Shown: in pieces, positions 23,715-33,218 of the stretch
Position numbering within the stretch: the first letter of the stretch is position 1
Layout of the letters: each line of letters opens with the position of its first letter
DNA from: DAIOEK01 sp963721445
Lineage (GTDB): Bacteria > Chloroflexota > Anaerolineae > Anaerolineales > Anaerolineaceae
Direction: 5' to 3'
Length of the DNA stretch: 64,000 nucleotides
Assembly: GCA_963721445.1 (NCBI GenBank)
Contig: CAVRIZ010000005.1
Coordinates: forward strand, 1,116,001 to 1,180,000
Notes under the pieces: generated by a model
Told to the model about the DNA's origin: nothing
Databases searched by the model: none
Seen by the model: the letters and a program-made list of their open reading frames with translations, nothing else
Program-made: the position numbers and the translations under genes

Positions 23715-25094
23715 ATGACTCCTAGAGAGTTCGTTTCGAAACGCGCCGCGGTTTTCCAGAGTGTACCCGACGAAAAATGGAATGATTGGCGCTGGCAGCT
23801 AAGCCATCGCTTGAATACGGTGGAAGAGATTGAAACCGTTCTTCCCCTTACGGATAGTGAAAAGAAAGCCCTGAACACTGCTGGTTTATTCCGGGTGGAG
23901 ATCACACCGTATTTTATCTCTCTCATCGATCCAACCGATATACACGACCCGATCCGAAAGCAGATCATTCCTACCGCCGATGAGATTCAATCCTTCACCG
24001 GTATGATGGAAGATTCCTTAGCCGAAGATCGCGACTCTCCCGTACCAGGACTGGTTCACCGCTACCCCGATCGGGTATTGATGCTGGTTACCACCCAATG
24101 TGCATCCTATTGCCGCTACTGCACCCGTTCACGCATTGTGGGTGATCCATCAGCCACCTTCTCACGAGCAGATTTTGAAGCCCAGATCGATTATTTGAAA
24201 CGCACACCCCAGGTAAGGGATGTGCTTCTCTCAGGCGGTGATCCGCTCACCCTTGCGCCCAAACTGCTGGAAGAGCTCCTCACCCGCCTGCGCGAGATAC
24301 CACATATCGAGATCATCCGGATCGGTTCTCGCGTCCCGGTCTTCATGCCCATGCGGGTAACCCAGGAATTAACCGACGTGCTCCAAAAATTCCATCCGCT
24401 TTGGTTGAATATCCATGTCAACCATCCGAATGAGATCTCGAGTGAATTGGCAGAAGCCTGTGACCGGTTATCCCGGGCGGGAATCCCACTCGGCAATCAG
24501 TCTGTTCTTCTGGCTGGAGTAAATGACTGCGTTCATATTCAGCGCCAATTGGTTCACGAATTGGTGCGCATCCGGGTGCGGCCATACTACCTCTACCAGT
24601 GCGACCTGGTCGAAGGCGCGGGTCACTTCCGCACGCCCGTTGCCAAGGGTATTGAGATCATCGAAGGATTGCGTGGACATACCTCTGGATATGCGGTACC
24701 CACCTATGTGGTGGACGCTCCTGGTGGCGGCGGCAAGATCCCTGTCATGCCCAACTACATGATCTCCATGTCGGATCACAAAGTGGTTCTCCGCAATTAC
24801 GAAGGCTATGTGACCGCTTACGAAGAGCCCATCACCTACCAGCCCCATGATCCCGCCACGTGTTCGTATTGTTTGAGCAAACGGGAAGAGCCAGGTCAGC
24901 GAGGCATTTCGGGAATGTTGGATGGCGACCAAATGTTCATCAAACCGGAAGGATTCAATTTCATCCACAACCGGGGTGGCGGCGAGCATCGTTTGCGCGC
25001 TAATGCGGATAAATGGAAGCCGTTGGGGATTGGTGACGGTTCGCGAAGCGAATCGGAGATCGGAGATCAGAAACCCGAGAGCGGAGACAAATAA
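23715..25094 (+). CDS. kamA: Lysine 2,3-aminomutase (KamA family radical SAM enzyme)
   Basis: About 459 residues. The radical-SAM cluster motif is C129-x3-C133-x2-C136 (CASYCRYC). Other landmarks are the SGGDPL loop, the PLP lysine in APGGGGKIPV and the zinc cysteines (YQCDLVEGAGH and ATCSYC). It converts L-lysine to L-beta-lysine using SAM and PLP. No beta-lysine acetyltransferase gene is adjacent, so its use (osmolyte, lysine breakdown or EF-P modification) is open. The frame opens at 23658, but ATG 23715 has GAGGTG right upstream. The last 17 or so residues (SRSESEIGDQKPESGDK) are encoded by a GAT-rich repeat and look like a recent replacement of the natural C-terminus. Confidence 0.93.
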   Translation: MTPREFVSKRAAVFQSVPDEKWNDWRWQLSHRLNTVEEIETVLPLTDSEKKALNTAGLFRVEITPYFISLIDPTDIHDPIRKQIIPTADEIQSFTGMMEDSLAEDRDSPVPGLVHRYPDRVLMLVTTQCASYCRYCTRSRIVGDPSATFSRADFEAQIDYLKRTPQVRDVLLSGGDPLTLAPKLLEELLTRLREIPHIEIIRIGSRVPVFMPMRVTQELTDVLQKFHPLWLNIHVNHPNEISSELAEACDRLSRAGIPLGNQSVLLAGVNDCVHIQRQLVHELVRIRVRPYYLYQCDLVEGAGHFRTPVAKGIEIIEGLRGHTSGYAVPTYVVDAPGGGGKIPVMPNYMISMSDHKVVLRNYEGYVTAYEEPITYQPHDPATCSYCLSKREEPGQRGISGMLDGDQMFIKPEGFNFIHNRGGGEHRLRANADKWKPLGIGDGSRSESEIGDQKPESGDK

Positions 25095-25745
25095 TCCTGC
25101 ATCCGATGTCGAATACTTAGAGTCCTTTAAAGCTCACTCACCTGAATTGATCTGGGAAAGTGTTAGATGAATGCTGAAGAGAGTACATCAACTGGAATTG
25201 AAAGATTGGAAGTCTGGCGTAAAGCGGTAGATATTGCAGTAGGTATTTGTAAAGACATTCTCCCTAAACTCCCGGGTGAAGAGAAATGGTGCCTCGCCAA
25301 TCAATTACGAAGATCGGCTCAGAGCATTCCTGCGAATATTGCCGAAGGAGTTGGCCGATTCTATTACCAGGAGACCGTTCATTTTTGTTATATCGCACGA
25401 GGATCTCTTGAGGAAACATACAATCATCTAATGATTGCACAAAGGCTGGGTTACATCCAAGAAAGTGAAATCCAAACTTATATCAATGAATTGCAGATTC
25501 TCCGGAAATTAATTTCAGGTTACATTAATTATCTTAAAAGAACTAAACGAGGTGAGTTTGAAACCGGAAATCGTATTACAGAAGGAAATATGCACTACTC
25601 CGCGGATGTTGCATATTCCGACGTAGACGCCCCAGAAAGTGTAAAGTAAAGAAAATTTAGAAAACAAAAAGGGTAGATTCTTAATCACATCGTCTGATTT
25701 CTGATATCTGATATCTGATCTCCGATCTCTATTCTCTAATTACCA
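25050..25745. mobile_element. Candidate repeat-bounded element carrying a four-helix-bundle gene
   Basis: A 16-bp inverted repeat, GAGATCGGAGATCAGA at 25056-25071 and its exact complement at 25714-25729, flanks the small gene at 25167-25649. Both ends lie in low-complexity GAT/ATC-rich DNA; the right end adds several TGATATC units. The left end encodes the tail of KamA. No transposase is present, so any movement would need help in trans. It could instead be two independent copies of a dispersed repeat. Confidence 0.45.
25167..25649 (+). CDS. Four-helix-bundle protein (S23 / 23S rRNA intervening-sequence protein family)
   Basis: 160 residues. The core matches the S23/IVP four-helix-bundle family: RLEVWRKAVDIAVGICKDI, LANQLRRSAQSIPANIAEG, FCYIARGSLEETYNHLMIA and INELQILRKLISGYINYLK. 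Members were first seen inside 23S rRNA intervening sequences; others (Avd) assist diversity-generating retroelements, and most have no known role. There is no rRNA or reverse transcriptase here. Both termini (MNAEESTSTG, and the tail after KRTKRGE) are unlike the family. The gene is AT-richer than its neighbours and sits between inverted repeats, which suggests acquisition. The ATG at 25167 has a weak ribosome-binding site. Confidence 0.85.
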   Translation: MNAEESTSTGIERLEVWRKAVDIAVGICKDILPKLPGEEKWCLANQLRRSAQSIPANIAEGVGRFYYQETVHFCYIARGSLEETYNHLMIAQRLGYIQESEIQTYINELQILRKLISGYINYLKRTKRGEFETGNRITEGNMHYSADVAYSDVDAPESVK

Positions 25746-25775
25746 ATTTCTACTTTCTTCTTCTCGGAGGGCTCC

Positions 25776-26741
25776 ATGCACTATCGTCGACTGGGCCGAT
25801 CAGGCCTGAAAGTAAGTGAAATATCACTGGGATCCTGGGTGACCATCGGATCGCAGGTCAATGAAAAAATATCGCTGGAATTGGTGCAGGCGGCATACGA
25901 TCAGGGAGTCAATTTTTTTGACTGCGCGGATATGTACGCCGAAGGAAAAGCCGAAGAGGTCATGGGTAAAGCCATTCAAAACATCCCCAGACCTGCCCTC
26001 GTGCTATCCACCAAAGTATTCTTCCCGACGTTCCCCGGCCCGAATGGAAAAGGTCTGTCGAGGAAGCACATCACCGATTCGATTCACACCTCCCTTAAAA
26101 GGCTTCGGACAGATTACATCGATCTGTATTTCTGCCACCGCTTCGATCCCGATACCCCCATGGAGGAATTGGTTCGCACCATGACCGACCTGATCGCGCA
26201 GGGTAAGATCCTCTATTGGGGCACCTCCAAATGGACAGCGTCCCAGATCGCCTCTGCCGTGGCTGTTGCCCGTCAATTCAATCTGATCCCACCGACAATG
26301 GAGCAGCCCAAATACAATATGCTCGAACGCCGTTCGGTGGAGGTGGATCTGGCGTATGTCGTCCGTGAGTATGGCATCGGTCTGACCACCTTCAGCCCGC
26401 TGGCCTATGGATTGCTCTCCGGCAAATACAACGACGGCATCCCGGAGGGCAGCCGGGCGTCTTTGCCCGATATGGCCTGGGTGAAAGACCGCTTCACTCC
26501 CGAAGGGATCGCCAAGGTGCGCCAGTTGAGCGAGATCGCCGGGCAGATGAATCTGACCCCGGCCCAGTTGGCCATCGCCTGGATCTTGCGCCGCAAGGAA
26601 GTGAGCAGCGTCATCACCGGCGCTTCCCGTCTCGAACAGTTGGATGAGAATATCATGGCCGGCGATGCCGTCGACCGTCTGACAAACGACGTCTTGGAAG
26701 CGATCGAGAAGGTTTTATTGAATCATCCCGAAGAAGAATAA
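25776..26741 (+). CDS. Aldo/keto reductase (potassium-channel beta-subunit-like)
   Basis: 321 residues forming a TIM-barrel NADPH oxidoreductase. The start MHYRRLGRSGLKVSEISLGS is typical. The catalytic residues are visible: Asp and Tyr in FDCADMYAEG, Lys in LSTKVF and His in LYFCHRFDPDTP. The NADP-binding end is TGASRLEQLDENI. It reduces aldehydes or ketones; the substrate is unknown. GGAGG lies just upstream of the ATG, and a REP-like palindrome follows the stop. Confidence 0.94.
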   Translation: MHYRRLGRSGLKVSEISLGSWVTIGSQVNEKISLELVQAAYDQGVNFFDCADMYAEGKAEEVMGKAIQNIPRPALVLSTKVFFPTFPGPNGKGLSRKHITDSIHTSLKRLRTDYIDLYFCHRFDPDTPMEELVRTMTDLIAQGKILYWGTSKWTASQIASAVAVARQFNLIPPTMEQPKYNMLERRSVEVDLAYVVREYGIGLTTFSPLAYGLLSGKYNDGIPEGSRASLPDMAWVKDRFTPEGIAKVRQLSEIAGQMNLTPAQLAIAWILRRKEVSSVITGASRLEQLDENIMAGDAVDRLTNDVLEAIEKVLLNHPEEE

Positions 26742-26750
26742 CGCATTAAT

Positions 26751-26804
26751 GTAGGGGCAGGTCTTCGTAGGGGCAGTAGGGGCAGGTCTAAGACCTGCCC
26801 CTAC
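26751..26804. repeat. REP-like GTAGGGGCAGGTCT repeat with terminal palindrome
   Basis: GTAGGGGCAGGTCT occurs at 26751-26764 and again at 26776-26789, with a partial copy between (26767-26776). The last copy forms a perfect 14-bp hairpin with 26791-26804 around one base. TCTGTTTTTA follows, so it can also end transcription of the aldo/keto reductase gene. Confidence 0.8.
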
Positions 26805-26811
26805 TCTGTTT

Positions 26812-29344
26812 TTACGCCCTCAATTTCGCGCCCAATTCCTGCTCCAACCGGCGGATGATCTTCTGCCGGATCTGGGCCGCATCCTTGTCAGAGAGGGTCT
26901 TCTCATCTGATTGATAGGTCAAGCCGTAGGCCAGAGACTTCTTACCGTCGCCAATTTGCTTCCCGCGAAAGATGTCAAACAATCTCACGGCTACCACCAG
27001 CTTGCCGCCGGTCTGCCGAATCAAGGCTTCCACCTTCTCGGCGGGTGTAGCTTCATCAACCACAACAGCGATGTCTTCCAGAATTGGGGGAAATTCCCGG
27101 ATTGATTCCACGGGGAAGCGTTGAAAAGAAGCCAGAACAAGCATCGCATCCAGGTCAAATTCTCCTGCGATCACGCTTGCGTCCAGTTCAAAGTTCTGTT
27201 GCACCTGCGGGTGTAATTCCCCGAAATGTGCCCAGGATCGCCTCACCGGATCTGACCTCTGCGCACTTACCTGGATGGTAAACGGTATTGGACGCTGGTA
27301 CGAAATTGACCTGGATATGGAGCGCTTGCATGAGCGCTTCGATGATCCCTTTCAGGTCATAGAAATCCACTGGCTGGGACTTCTGGCCATCCCAACTGGA
27401 TTGATAGCGGTTTCCGCACATCGCCATGGCCAATCGGCGTGGTTCGAGCGGCAGATCGGTCGCTGAAATGAAGACCGGGCCCACTTCAAACAGCGCAAGC
27501 GAATCGACTCGTCTTTCATTGTTTTTGACCACATTCATTACCGAATTCAACAAGTTTCTACGCATCACCCTTTTATCAGGTGCAATTGGATTTGCCAGCC
27601 GGACATAATCCTGCTCCATACACCATTAGGTTGCCATCCGGCGCCAAACGTCGCTCAGCTTCTGGCGATGTCATACGGTGAGTGATGATCTCCTGCATCC
27701 CCAACGAAACGAGCAGATCGCGGACGTATTCTTCCCCTTCCAGGGAAGGATTCCCCCGTTGGGGTGGCAACGGATCAGCCATTCGCGACTCGGGGATATT
27801 CTCATAGCCGTACATGCGGGCGATTTCTTCCATGACGTCAGCCACACCGACGATCCCCTGTCCGATATCCATCCGAAAGGGAGGAGTGTGCACAACCAGG
27901 GTCTCACCCTTGATCTCCACTTTGAATTCCAGAGGCTCAAGCAGTTTCTTCACATCTGCCAATGGGATGGTGATCCCGAGGGCGCGTTTTATGTCCTTTT
28001 CGGTCAGCTGCACTACAGAATCAATCGGCGGCTGCGGGTACGCGTCTACGACACCCGGCGCCACTTTCCCGCCGCTCCAGGCAGCCATCCAGAACAAACA
28101 GCGTTTCAACCCTTCCATCGTCAGGCCGGGATGGACTCCACGCGACATACGGTAAGCCGCCTCAGACGGACACGCATGCTGGGTGGCGGTCCGGCGGATG
28201 TTGATAAAGTTCCAGGCAGCCGCCTCCAGCAGGATGTCGGTGGTCTGGTCGCTCACTTCCGTTTCGGCCCCGCCCATCACGCCAGCCAGGGAAAGCGCCC
28301 CGGCCGAATCACAGACCAGCACATTGGATTCAGTCAGCGTTCGCTCCACTCCATCCAGGGTGGTCAGTTTTTCTCCGGGATGGGCAGTACGGGTGGAAAT
28401 CACCACCGGTTGTTTTCCCGCCCTCTTCTGCAGTACGCTGGTAATCGAACGCATGCAGCGGTTCGCCGATCTCAAACATGGTGTAGTTGGTGGCATCAAC
28501 AATGTTGCTGATGGCACGTACACCCATGATGCGCAATCTACGTTGCACCCAATACGGGCTTGATTTAATTTCAACCCCGCGAATCAACCCCACCGTAAAG
28601 CGGGGATTCAGTTCCGGCTTGCCGATCTCGATCTTCACCTGGCCTTCGATCGATTCACCCGATGTTTCCAATCGATAGACCGGTTTCTTGAGTGCACGTC
28701 CCGTGAGGGCTGCCACTTCGCGCGCCACACCCAGTACGCTCGTGTTGCGGGCCATGTTTGGATTGATGTTGACTTCCATCACCGCATCGCCCATGTAATC
28801 GACCAGCGGTGTTCCGGCAACCGCATCATCATCCAGGAAAATCACCCCTTCATGTTCCTCGCTGATGCCGAGTTCTTTTTCCGAGCAGACCATGGAGTAG
28901 GACTCAATGCCACGGATCTTGGCCCGTTTGAGCGTGGTTAGCACCAGACCTTCGGCGTGTCCGTCATAGATTTCCGATCCCTCTTTGGCATACGCCACCT
29001 TGATCGGCTTCTCCAGCTTGCCAATCCCCTTAAAGGGAAACAGGTTCGGCGCGCCGGTCAAAACCACATGGCGTTCTGTTGCCATCAAACAGATCGCACA
29101 GAGTGAGTCGGTCTGCATTCGGGTGCGGATTGACCTCATAGATCTCCGCGACCACGATCCGGTCACGATCCCAGGCAAATCCGCTGATCTTAAATCCATG
29201 CCCTTCCTTCTGCGGGAGAGGCAAACCGGCGTAGTGGATCTCTTCCACTTGCAGACCCGCCATGGTGAGTTTATACGCAATATCGGTTACATCCAGACCG
29301 GACAGGTCTACGAAATCTTTGAGCCACGAAATTGATATTTTCAT
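26812..29344 (-). CDS. pheT: Phenylalanyl-tRNA synthetase beta subunit (four apparent frameshifts)
   Basis: The gene reads as five overlapping pieces on the minus strand that together make one complete PheT of about 840 residues. They are: MKISISWLKDFVDL with the tRNA-binding domain (HPNADRLTLCD, then VVLTGAPNLFPF), B3/B4 (VYRLETSGES, AISNIVDATNYTMFE, GEPLHAFDY), B5 (LEPLEFKVEIKGETLVVHTPPF), the core (VRLANPIAPDKRVMRRNLL) and the FDX-ACB domain at the C-terminus. Breaks are near 29070, 28440, 27622 and 27235. Each is explained by one extra base; at 27235 removing a T gives LGTFGELHPQV, the expected sequence. PheT with PheS charges tRNA-Phe, so loss of function is implausible and assembly error is likely. 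Confidence 0.92.
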
Positions 29345-29353
29345 GCCGGCCTC

Positions 29354-30420
29354 CTAGAATTGTTCCAGGAAACGAATGTCGTTTCCCCAGAAATAGCGAA
29401 TGTCGTTGATTTTATGCCGCAGCATGAACTGCCTTTCGGGTCCCATGCCAAATGCAAATCCGGTGTATCGTTTGGGATCGTATCCGCCGTTTGCCAATAC
29501 CGTCGGATGGACCATGCCCGCGCCGACGATCTCCAGCCAACCGGAACGCTTGCAGACGTTGCAGCCTTTCCCTCCACAGATGAAGCATTCCACATCCATT
29601 TCAGCGGACGGCTCTGTGAATGGAAAGTGGTCTGATCGAAACCGCATTTTGGTATCCTGTCCAAACATCCGACGTGCATATTCCATCAAGGTGAATTTGA
29701 AATCGCCAAAGGTGATATTTTCGCCCACCACCAACCCTTCCACCTGGTTGAACTGGACCTCGGATCGGGCGGTAATTTGCTCATATCGGAAACACATCCC
29801 GGGCAATGCGATTCGGATGGGGGGCGGGTTCTGTGGGTTTGTGGCGGAGTACTCGCGCATCGCCCGAATCTGGCCCGGGGATGTATGGGTCCGCAATACC
29901 ATGGAATAGGTATCTTCCTGGCGGGGAGAATCAATATAGAAGGTATCCTGCATCTCACGGGCGGGGTGATGGGGCGGGATATTCAGCAACTGGAAGTTGT
30001 ATTCATCCAATTCCACTTCCCGAGAGGTATAGACCTGGAAACCCATATCCGCCAGGATCGCCAGTATCCTGCGCAGGTTCTGCGTGGCGGGATGCAGTCT
30101 ACCCTGTTTGGGTTGCCGCCCCGGCAATGTCACATCCAGGCGATCGGTCTCGATGGTTTTTTGCAACTCGGTTGCTTGAGCTTTTGCCAATTTCTGAGTA
30201 AACGCCTCTTCCAATGCCACCTTCACCAGGTTGGCTGCCTGTCCAACCACCGGACGTTCTTCCTTTGAGAACTGCCCCATGCGGGTAAATACTCCCATGA
30301 TCGGAGCACTCCGGCCCAAATAAGCGATTCGCCAGGATTCCAATGCGGCAGTATCGGTGATTGCCTCGAGCGCCGCCAGCCCGTCTCCCTGATCTGATCC
30401 AATTCCTTGATGATTTCCAT
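29354..30420 (-). CDS. pheS: Phenylalanyl-tRNA synthetase alpha subunit (one apparent frameshift)
   Basis: About 355 residues. The start MEIIKELDQIRETG at 30420 (GGAGG upstream) is in one frame. From LAALEAITDTAALESWRIA onward it is in another, with the break near 30380 best explained by one missing base. The catalytic domain follows: HPATQNLRRILAILADMGF, the motif 2 region LRTHTSPGQIRAM, ALPGMCFRYEQITARSEVQF and the motif 3 region FGMGPERQFMLRH. A Cys-rich insert (CFICGGKGCNVCKRSGW) is a variant of the usual region before WLEI. It is translated ten bases before pheT and controlled by the T-box upstream. Confidence 0.94.
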
Positions 30421-30450
30421 TCTTCCTCCTTGTAGTGCTAAAACCGTTTT

Positions 30451-30480
30451 CACCGCAGAGAACGCTGAGAGCACAGAGAA
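30451..30480. repeat. CACAGAG-type repeat in the pheS leader
   Basis: Three near-copies of a CAGAGAACGC / CACAGAGAA unit lie in tandem between the T-box terminator and the pheS ribosome-binding site. They resemble the block between dnaK and dnaJ (19747-19789). Confidence 0.45.
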
Positions 30481-30530
30481 TTGCCGAGACAATTCTAAAT
30501 GGTAATTCTCCATCGGCAACCAGTTAAATT

Positions 30531-30800
30531 AAAAACCCATCCCAACTCTGGGACGGGATTCTTTGCCCGTGGTACCACCCGGATTGGCTTTGCAGCCCAC
30601 TCACACCAACAGCCTTGCGGCGATTGGTTCTTCCACTAACGGAGAAGGTGCCGGCCCGGACTACTTTGGATTTTTCACCCGGGCAGCTCGAGAGGGAACT
30701 TCGCCCCACTTTCCCCGAATGGAAGTTCCAGTCATTGCTTCCATCTTCCTGGCGGTTCGGGTGAGGTTACTTTCCTCTGTCGTCGCTGTTCTGATTAATT
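30531..30800 (-). promoter_or_regulatory. T-box riboswitch (Phe) upstream of pheST
   Basis: The minus strand carries the hallmark T-box sequence GGGTGGTACCACGG (30567-30580), followed by a terminator CCCGTCCCA-gagt-TGGGATGGG and TTTTT (30531-30557). Upstream, a Stem I can be drawn with AGTA on its 5' side. On the 3' side TTC (30696-30698) in GAAGTTCCCTCT is the likely specifier, a Phe codon that matches the gene controlled. Uncharged tRNA-Phe would stabilise the antiterminator and allow pheST transcription. Confidence 0.92.
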
Positions 30801-30806
30801 TTCTCA

Positions 30807-30834
30807 ATTATCCCGCAATTGGGCGAATAGTCAA
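30807..30834 (-). promoter_or_regulatory. Promoter of the T-box-pheST transcript
   Basis: On the minus strand TTGACT (30829-30834) and GATAAT (30807-30812) are 16 bases apart. The promoter overlaps the last codons of recJ, and its predicted start lies just before Stem I. Confidence 0.6.
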
Positions 30835-33216
30835 TCCTTATTTTCCACTTTGATGGTGAACTCTTTGTTCCAATATTCGATAGACTGATATCGAATGGAT
30901 TTTCGGTAAGCCGCGGATTCGCCCAATGAATGTTTCAAGCGTTTGCCTAATTCATCGGCATTTCGGGTTGGTTCGCCCGATATTACCTCGTAGCGAAGTC
31001 CATCCCGATCCATTGCCTGCAAAAGAATATCTCCACGGGCTGAGAGCAGGCGAACACCCAACTCCAGCGTGACCGGGCGCTGTGATGTTGCGGCTGCCAA
31101 CAAATCCATCTTTACAGGTTGGTGCAGAAGAAAGGTCGGACCGGCCAGGATCTGTTTTAACCAACGCAGAAAAGCTTCCGGTTGGTCCATTCGGGGATCC
31201 ACGTTGATCAGATACACCATCCGGGGTTGGATGGTCTGCATCACCTTCTTAATTTCATCCATGCCGGGCGGTGTCGTCCAGATGACCAATTCATTACCCG
31301 GAACCAGTTCCTTGCGATCCCTGCCGGCGACCTCTTTCCGCGCAGGTCCCTCTGCCCAAACCTGGATGGCTGGATTGGCATGCCTGATCCGTTTCAATTC
31401 ATCGTGGGGGTCCGGTGATTCGCGCAGATCGATGAATTGGATCTGAATCACCGGCAGCGATTTTTGCGCTTCTTCAGGAATGATCTGTGCATCCACCCAT
31501 TCCAACTGCGGCTGACGTTTTCCTCCGAAATCGCTCATCCGTACCGTGCAGGCCAGGTTGAACCAGCCCTCCGGGAGGATCTGATCTCCGCCCTGCCACC
31601 AGACCACCCGGCCAGATTGACCCTGACTGTCTTGAACGGTGATGGCACGGTGGTCACCCGTCACACCAATCGGCATTGATTCACTCACATGCACTTTTTC
31701 AATACTGAAAATGGGTGCCGGATTCCCCCGTCCGTAGGGAGCCAGGCTTTCCAACCCTTCCAGCAATTGGTATTCACCCGTATTCTTTCGCCGTCCATCT
31801 CCAAATATCTCGCCCAGGGTGATCGTTCCTTCAATGACCAGGCTTGCCGGTAGTACGATCGGATGGATGCGATTTCCTGACCGTGTGGTTGATCATCTGT
31901 CGAAATTCTGGGATCAGTTCGGCCGGTAGAGACAATCCGGCCGCCATGGCATGTCCGCCAAATTTGTGGAGAATTTTAGCCTGGGCGGCGATCGCCTGGA
32001 TGAGGTTCACTCCATCCACCGACCGTGCGGAACCGGCAGCACGGCCATCTTCCATCTCGCGCAGCATGATGACCGGTTTGCCATATCTTTCCACCAGGTG
32101 CGATGCAACGATACCCAACACCCCGCCAACCCAACCCGGATGGGAGAGAACCAATACGGGATCTTCCATCCATCCCCGATTCTGTTCCAACTGTTGTAAT
32201 GCCGCCTGCAAAATCTGGTCAGTCAACAGTCTTCGTCTGTGAATTTAATCCATCCAACTCTTGAGCCAGGTAGGAAGCCTGGGCAGCATCGGTTGTGGTA
32301 AAAAATTCAACTGCTTTGTTTGCGTCATCCAACCGACCCAGGGCGTTTAATCGCGGTCCGATCTGAAATCCAATATCCGATTCGATCAATCGGGAAGGAT
32401 TGAGATCCATCATCTGGTATAGGTACGCCAGTCCAAGCCGGCGGTTCTCCCGCAACACCTGCAATCCGCGTTGTAGCAGGTAGCGCGCGTCCCCATGCAG
32501 CTCGGCGACATCCGCCACCAACCCCAGTGCGACCAGGTCCAATAACTCCCGGCACGATTCAATCAAACCAGATCTTGTAAATAACGCCTGTGTCAAGTTT
32601 ATACGCCACACCACACCCGGCCAGGGATGCCATGCGGTTTCCGTCCGGAAGGAAATGTGGATTGATCAGCGCCACAGCGCCCTGTGGCAATACATCCGGC
32701 AGCTCATGGTGATCGGTGACGATCACATCCACCCCACGGGCGGCAGCCGCGTGGATCTCCTCGACGGCGCTGATCCCGGTATCGCAGGTGACCATCAGAT
32801 CGATGCCAGCCAACAGGGATTCCATGGTCGCCAGATGAATTCCATGCCCTTCTGACTCTCTCAATGGGATGTGATACGACACATCCAAACCAAGTTTTCG
32901 GAAGGCGGAAACCAGGATGGTCGTCGAGGTCTGTCCATCCACATCAAAGTCGCCCCAGACCAGGACCCGTTCCTTTCTTCTTGACCGCTACCAGTATCCG
33001 GTTGACCGCCTCGTCCATGCCGGGGAATTCTTCCGGTCGGGTGGGAGTGTACTCGTCAGGATCCAGGAAAGCTCGAATCGATTCGGGGTCGATCAAGCCG
33101 CGCCGTATGAGGATGGATGCCAGCAGGGAATTCCCGCCTGCGGCATCCAACACCGTTTCGGTAATTTCGACCTTTTCCGGGTGGACCCAGGTTCGTTCGC
33201 GAAGAATGGGCGCCAT
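30831..33216 (-). CDS. recJ: Single-stranded-DNA exonuclease RecJ (four apparent frameshifts)
   Basis: Five pieces on the minus strand join into one RecJ of about 795 residues. The DHH-domain motifs are WGDFDVDGQTST, TCDTGISAVEE and VTDHHELPDVLP. The DHHA1 domain follows (LSHPGWVGGVLGIVASHL, GSARSVDG, FGGHAMAAGLSLP), then the OB fold (APYGRGNPAPIFSIE) and a long extra C-terminal domain (about 230 residues) without obvious motifs. Breaks near 32972, 32596, 32237 and 31875 are each explained by one extra base. RecJ digests 5' ends of single-stranded DNA in recombination and repair. The ATG at 33216 starts two bases after the stop codon of the nuclease gene, so the genes are coupled. Confidence 0.9.
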
Positions 33217-33218
33217 GA

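Noticed and set aside
25167..25649. Diversity-generating retroelement accessory gene (Avd)
   Set aside because: No reverse transcriptase, template repeat or variable repeat nearby; only the four-helix-bundle family is shared.
26751..26804. CRISPR-like array at the GTAGGGGCAG copies
   Set aside because: Only two full copies and one partial, with no unique spacers of regular length; a REP-like palindrome fits better.
27678..28511. Plus-strand open frame of 277 codons
   Set aside because: Antisense to pheT, composition His/Arg/Gln-rich, no motif; pheT explains the region.
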